Of a stretch of DNA of 7,748 nt, positions 5,550 through 7,748 are shown one piece after another. This DNA comes from Nonomuraea sp. (GTDB taxonomy: Bacteria > Actinomycetota > Actinomycetes > Streptosporangiales > Streptosporangiaceae), in assembly GCA_013362835.1 (NCBI GenBank), contig JABFVJ010000480.1, positions 1 to 7,748 on the forward strand, given 5' to 3'. The notes under the pieces were generated by a model that had not been told where the DNA came from, did no database searches, and saw only the letters and a program-made list of their open reading frames with translations. The stretch's first letter is position 1; every line of letters starts with the position of its first letter. The position numbers and the translations under genes were made by a program.

Positions 5550-7165
5550 ACGAGCCCGTCATTCAGCGACTGCTCGAGCGTGGGCGCTCGCAGGGTTTCC
5601 TCGAGTCTGAGGATGTCCGTCAGGCCTTCGAGGAGGCGGACATCCCCATGTCGCACGCCGCCGCGTTCTTGCGGAACCTCAGCAAAGAGGGCGTGACCGT
5701 GGTGGTGACCGCCGCGGATTCGGCTGCGCCGAAGAAGTCTCGTGGTCCAGCAAAGCGCCGCACCGCTGCCCCCGTCAAGACCAAGACGGCAGCGGCCGCC
5801 AAAGAGCAGCAGCCCGAGACCGTGACCGCGGTCGTGGGCGCCGCTGAGGCCGAGCCGGCCGCCAAGAAGCCGGCTCCGCCCAAGAAGGCCGCTCCCGCTC
5901 CGAAGAAGGCGGCTCCGGCCGCCGCCAAGAAGGCCAAGCCAGAAGTCGCAAGCGCTGGGCCTGCCGAGACCAAGCCGAAGGCGTCCGACGGCGGCAAGGC
6001 CGCGGACACCGACGACGAAGACCTCGAGCTCGACGGCGACGTGGAGCTCGACGACCTTGAGGACATCGAGGTCGACGACATCGTGGCCGAGGACGAGACC
6101 GAAACCGAGGCCGAAACCGACTCCGACGACGACTCCGACGACGAGCCCAAGCCCGCCGAGGTGGCCGCCGTCGAGAAGACCGAGGACGAAGTCCTCATCC
6201 TCTCCGACGACGACGATGACGCCCCGGTCGCCCAGGTGGCCGCCGCCGGCGCCACCGCCGACCCGGTCAAGGACTACCTCAAGCAGATCGGCAAGGTCCC
6301 CCTGCTCAACGCCGAGCAGGAGGTCGAGCTGGCCAAGCGCATCGAGGCCGGCCTGTTCGCCGAGGAGCAGCTCGGCGGCGGGGAGACCGAGAGCCTGCCC
6401 GTCGACGTCCGGGCCGAGCTCGAATGGATCGCCGAAGACGGCCGCCGTGCCAAGAACCACCTGCTGGAGGCCAACCTCCGGCTCGTGGTCTCGCTGGCCA
6501 AGCGCTACACCGGGCGCGGCATGCTGTTCCTCGACCTGATCCAGGAGGGCAACCTCGGCCTGATCAGGGCCGTGGAGAAGTTCGACTACACCAAGGGCTA
6601 CAAGTTCTCCACCTACGCCACGTGGTGGATCCGGCAGGCGATCACGCGTGCCATGGCCGACCAGGCGCGGACCATCCGCATCCCGGTCCACATGGTCGAA
6701 GTGATCAACAAGCTGGCCCGCGTCCAGCGGCAGATGCTGCAGGACCTCGGCCGCGAGCCCACGCCGGAAGAGCTGGCCCGCGAGCTGGACATGACGCCCG
6801 AGAAGGTCGTCGAGGTCCAGAAGTACGGCCGCGAGCCCATCTCCCTCCACACCCCGCTGGGTGAGGAGGGTGACAGCGAGTTCGGTGACCTCATCGAGGA
6901 CTCCGAGGCCATCGTGCCGGCCGACGCCGTCAGCTTCACGCTGCTCCAGGAGCAGCTGCACTCCGTTCTCGACACGCTGTCGGAGCGGGAGGCGGGCGTC
7001 GTGTCCATGCGTTTCGGCCTCACCGACGGCCAGCCGAAGACCCTTGACGAGATCGGCAAGGTTTACGGGGTCACCCGTGAGCGCATCCGCCAGATCGAGT
7101 CCAAGACCATGTCCAAGCTGCGCCACCCGTCCCGGTCCCAGGTCCTCCGCGACTACCTGGACTAA
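5507..7165 (+). CDS. sigA: Principal RNA polymerase sigma factor (RpoD/HrdB/SigA, group 1)
   Basis: A 552-residue housekeeping sigma factor that directs RNA polymerase to -10/-35 promoters. Residues 10-66 form a region 1.1-like helical part ([20 protein letters not shown]). Residues 75-165 are a Lys/Ala/Pro-rich linker (KKAAP repeats). Residues 168-240 are strongly acidic. Region 1.2 begins at D252 ([16 protein letters not shown]). Region 2 includes [17 protein letters not shown] and [32 protein letters not shown] (368-380) holds the promoter-melting W373/W374 and the -10-reading Q377/T380, spaced as in E. coli. Region 3 is [19 protein letters not shown]. Region 4.2 is the helix-turn-helix [20 protein letters not shown] (513-532), ending [15 protein letters not shown]. 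The GTG at 5507 is chosen because GAGAGG (5496-5501) lies 5 bases upstream and the known family N-terminus starts at this point. The GTG at 5501 and further upstream starts lack a ribosome site. Downstream lies a terminator-like hairpin. The product is certain; the start is likely. Confidence 0.96.
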   Translation: MSPASSTRSKPQELNEPVIQRLLERGRSQGFLESEDVRQAFEEADIPMSHAAAFLRNLSKEGVTVVVTAADSAAPKKSRGPAKRRTAAPVKTKTAAAAKEQQPETVTAVVGAAEAEPAAKKPAPPKKAAPAPKKAAPAAAKKAKPEVASAGPAETKPKASDGGKAADTDDEDLELDGDVELDDLEDIEVDDIVAEDETETEAETDSDDDSDDEPKPAEVAAVEKTEDEVLILSDDDDDAPVAQVAAAGATADPVKDYLKQIGKVPLLNAEQEVELAKRIEAGLFAEEQLGGGETESLPVDVRAELEWIAEDGRRAKNHLLEANLRLVVSLAKRYTGRGMLFLDLIQEGNLGLIRAVEKFDYTKGYKFSTYATWWIRQAITRAMADQARTIRIPVHMVEVINKLARVQRQMLQDLGREPTPEELARELDMTPEKVVEVQKYGREPISLHTPLGEEGDSEFGDLIEDSEAIVPADAVSFTLLQEQLHSVLDTLSEREAGVVSMRFGLTDGQPKTLDEIGKVYGVTRERIRQIESKTMSKLRHPSRSQVLRDYLD

Positions 7166-7220
7166 AAAGCCCCACCCGACCGCCCCGCCCAGGCCACCGC
7201 CCGGACGGGGCGTTCGCTTT
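7166..7220 (+). terminator. GC-rich hairpin after the sigma factor gene
   Basis: CGCCCCG (7181-7187) pairs with CGGGGCG (7206-7212) across an 18-base loop. The flanking AAAGC after the stop codon (about 7166-7170) can pair with GCTTT (7216-7220), with internal bulges. The T content after the stem is low (TTCGCTTT, then a C-run), so this is an imperfect intrinsic terminator. Its position right after the TAA fits that role. Confidence 0.55.
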
Positions 7221-7239
7221 CCCCCACCCAAAATTCCCC

Positions 7240-7323
7240 TTGCCCCGGCCTCTTGCCCCGGCCTCTTGCCCCGGCCTCTTGCCCCGGCCTCTTGCCCCGG
7301 CCTCTTGCCCATGGCCCCGGTCC
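7240..7323. repeat. Tandem 13-bp repeat array 1 (unit TTGCCCCGGCCTC)
   Basis: Five identical, head-to-tail copies of the 13-mer TTGCCCCGGCCTC run from 7240 to 7304. Degenerate copies follow (TTGCCCATGGCCCCGG from 7305, then TTTGCCCGTGGCCTC from 7324). Perfect identity between copies suggests recent slippage or expansion. Thirteen is not a multiple of three, and on the minus strand the unit has no stop codon in any frame. This produces long spurious open frames there. The minus strand has GGGG every 13 bases. Confidence 0.9.
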
Positions 7324-7357
7324 TTTGCCCGTGGCCTCTTGGCCGTGGCTTCCGCAC

Positions 7358-7369
7358 GTGGGATCCCAC
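7358..7369. repeat. Perfect 12-bp palindrome GTGGGATCCCAC
   Basis: GTGGGATCCCAC is its own reverse complement. It sits between the two 13-bp arrays and overlaps CACGTG (7355-7360). It could be a binding site for a dimeric regulator or one arm-pair of a cruciform; nothing else in view tells which. Confidence 0.4.
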
Positions 7370-7389
7370 CCGCGAAGCCGCGCTGTAAG

Positions 7390-7454
7390 CCGCCCGCGTA
7401 ACCCGCCCGCGTAACCCGCCCGCGTAACCCGCCCGCGCAACCCGCCGGCGCAAG
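7390..7454. repeat. Tandem 13-bp repeat array 2 (unit CCGCCCGCGTAAC) with minus-strand G-quadruplex motifs
   Basis: Three exact copies of CCGCCCGCGTAAC (7390-7402, 7403-7415, 7416-7428) are followed by a copy with one change (T to C, 7429-7441) and a decayed copy (7442-7454). A further degenerate one may precede at about 7378-7389. Read on the minus strand, the unit is GGGCGGGTTACGC, so GGG runs alternate with loops of 1 and 6 bases, which meets the canonical quadruplex pattern several times over. Each unit has TAA on the plus strand, and because 13 is not a multiple of three these close all three plus frames, so the array is not plus-strand coding. Confidence 0.9.
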
Positions 7455-7748
7455 CCCGTCCTGATACGGCGGCGACATGCACGTCCATCCGACTGGGCCG
7501 GCGACCTCGTGGGCCTGCCCGCCGACGCGGGCGCCGCCCGGCACGTGCTCAACCTGCTTGCGGGCAACGTATCCGGGCACCGCGTCTGCGATCGGGAGGC
7601 GCTTGACCGCTGGACGGCGAGAACTTGCCCAGGCCCGATGCCACCCAATCTGCGCGCATGGGCGGTTAGGGAGCCGACGACATCCCGGCGGTGCGCTTTG
7701 CTGTGCTGCCGTTGGCCACTGCGGCTCCGGACAGTGGCGATCTCAGGG
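7455..7748 (+). other. No recognisable intact gene; possible decayed coding remnant at about 7491-7616
   Basis: This end segment shows no family I recognise on either strand. In the plus frame that includes 7491, codons up to about 7616 look coding-like: mostly G or C in third position and a protein-like mix (DWAGDLVGLPADAGAARHVL, then NLLAGNVSGHRVCDREALDRW). There is no ribosome site or start in that frame after the TAA within the repeat array. Downstream of 7616 the frame stays open, but the composition turns Arg/Cys-rich and unlike a real protein. A different frame looks protein-like again from about 7673 (ADDIPAVRFAVLPLATAAPDSGDLR) to the right edge, after a TAG at 7667. The picture fits a degraded gene, or chance in GC-rich DNA. 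Confidence 0.3.
7517..7532. repeat. Short perfect hairpin GCCCGC-CGAC-GCGGGC
   Basis: A 6-bp all-GC stem with a 4-base loop lies inside the possible coding remnant. There is no T-run after it on either strand. It may simply reflect base composition. Confidence 0.35.

Noticed and set aside
7240..7454. CRISPR array
   Set aside because: The repeats are 13-bp and directly abutting with no unique spacers, and no cas gene is in view.
7071..7580. Repeat-containing minus-strand frames encoding GQEAGARGRGKRP-like 13-residue repeats
   Set aside because: The 13-bp units have no stop in any minus-strand frame, so open frames arise automatically; no ribosome site is seen and the frame runs into the sigma gene antisense.
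5336..7648. A 770-codon open frame on the minus strand across the sigma gene
   Set aside because: It is antisense to the certain sigma factor; its Gly/Leu/Val/Asp-rich low-complexity product mirrors the sense codons, and its N-terminal part comes from stop-free repeats.
7691..7748. GTG start of a new gene at the right edge (MRFAVLPLATAAP)
   Set aside because: The nearest AGGGAG is 17 bases away, too far for a ribosome site, and only about 19 codons are visible.

Overview
The window looks like chromosomal DNA from a high-GC actinobacterium. GC is very high, most codons in the long genes end in G or C, GTG starts are used, and the principal sigma factor is of the HrdB/SigA type. The sigma factor N-terminus and the neighbouring gene types make me think of Streptosporangiales (for example Nonomuraea or a relative), but that placement is inference from memory.

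Layout. Positions 1-2256 hold three minus-strand genes. In transcription order they are a 74-aa helical protein resembling actinobacterial three-helix-bundle dimerization proteins (2256-2032), a 516-aa conserved but uncharacterised protein with a DUF1841-like C-terminus (1950-400), and a TesB/4HBT-like acyl-CoA thioesterase that runs off the left edge (389-1). The last two are 10 bases apart and look translationally coupled. A divergent gap of about 140 bases (2257-2397) carries a TTGACA box for the minus strand and overlapping inverted repeats. It separates this group from the plus-strand genes: a 189-aa HhH-GPD DNA-repair family protein (2398-2967), a 696-aa PAS-PAS-GAF-SpoIIE (PP2C) serine phosphatase (3174-5264) and the 552-aa principal sigma factor (5507-7165). 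A GC-rich hairpin downstream of the sigma gene is a plausible terminator.

The last 580 bases hold no recognisable intact gene. They contain two separate tandem arrays, both with a 13-bp period but different units (7240-7304 and 7390-7454), with a 12-bp perfect palindrome between them. A stretch at about 7491-7616 looks codon-like but decays, perhaps a gene remnant. The second array carries canonical G-quadruplex motifs on the minus strand.

How the genes may work together: SpoIIE-type phosphatases normally dephosphorylate anti-anti-sigma factors in partner-switching pathways that release alternative sigma factors. This one has three sensory domains and sits directly upstream of the housekeeping sigma gene, on the same strand, but no anti-sigma or STAS gene is visible here. 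The neighbourhood is mostly core genes. The points worth a second look are the non-coding leaders and repeats, the unusual charge-segregated N-terminus of the sigma factor, and the HhH-GPD protein that lacks the usual catalytic residues. I did not find a clear new multi-gene system.
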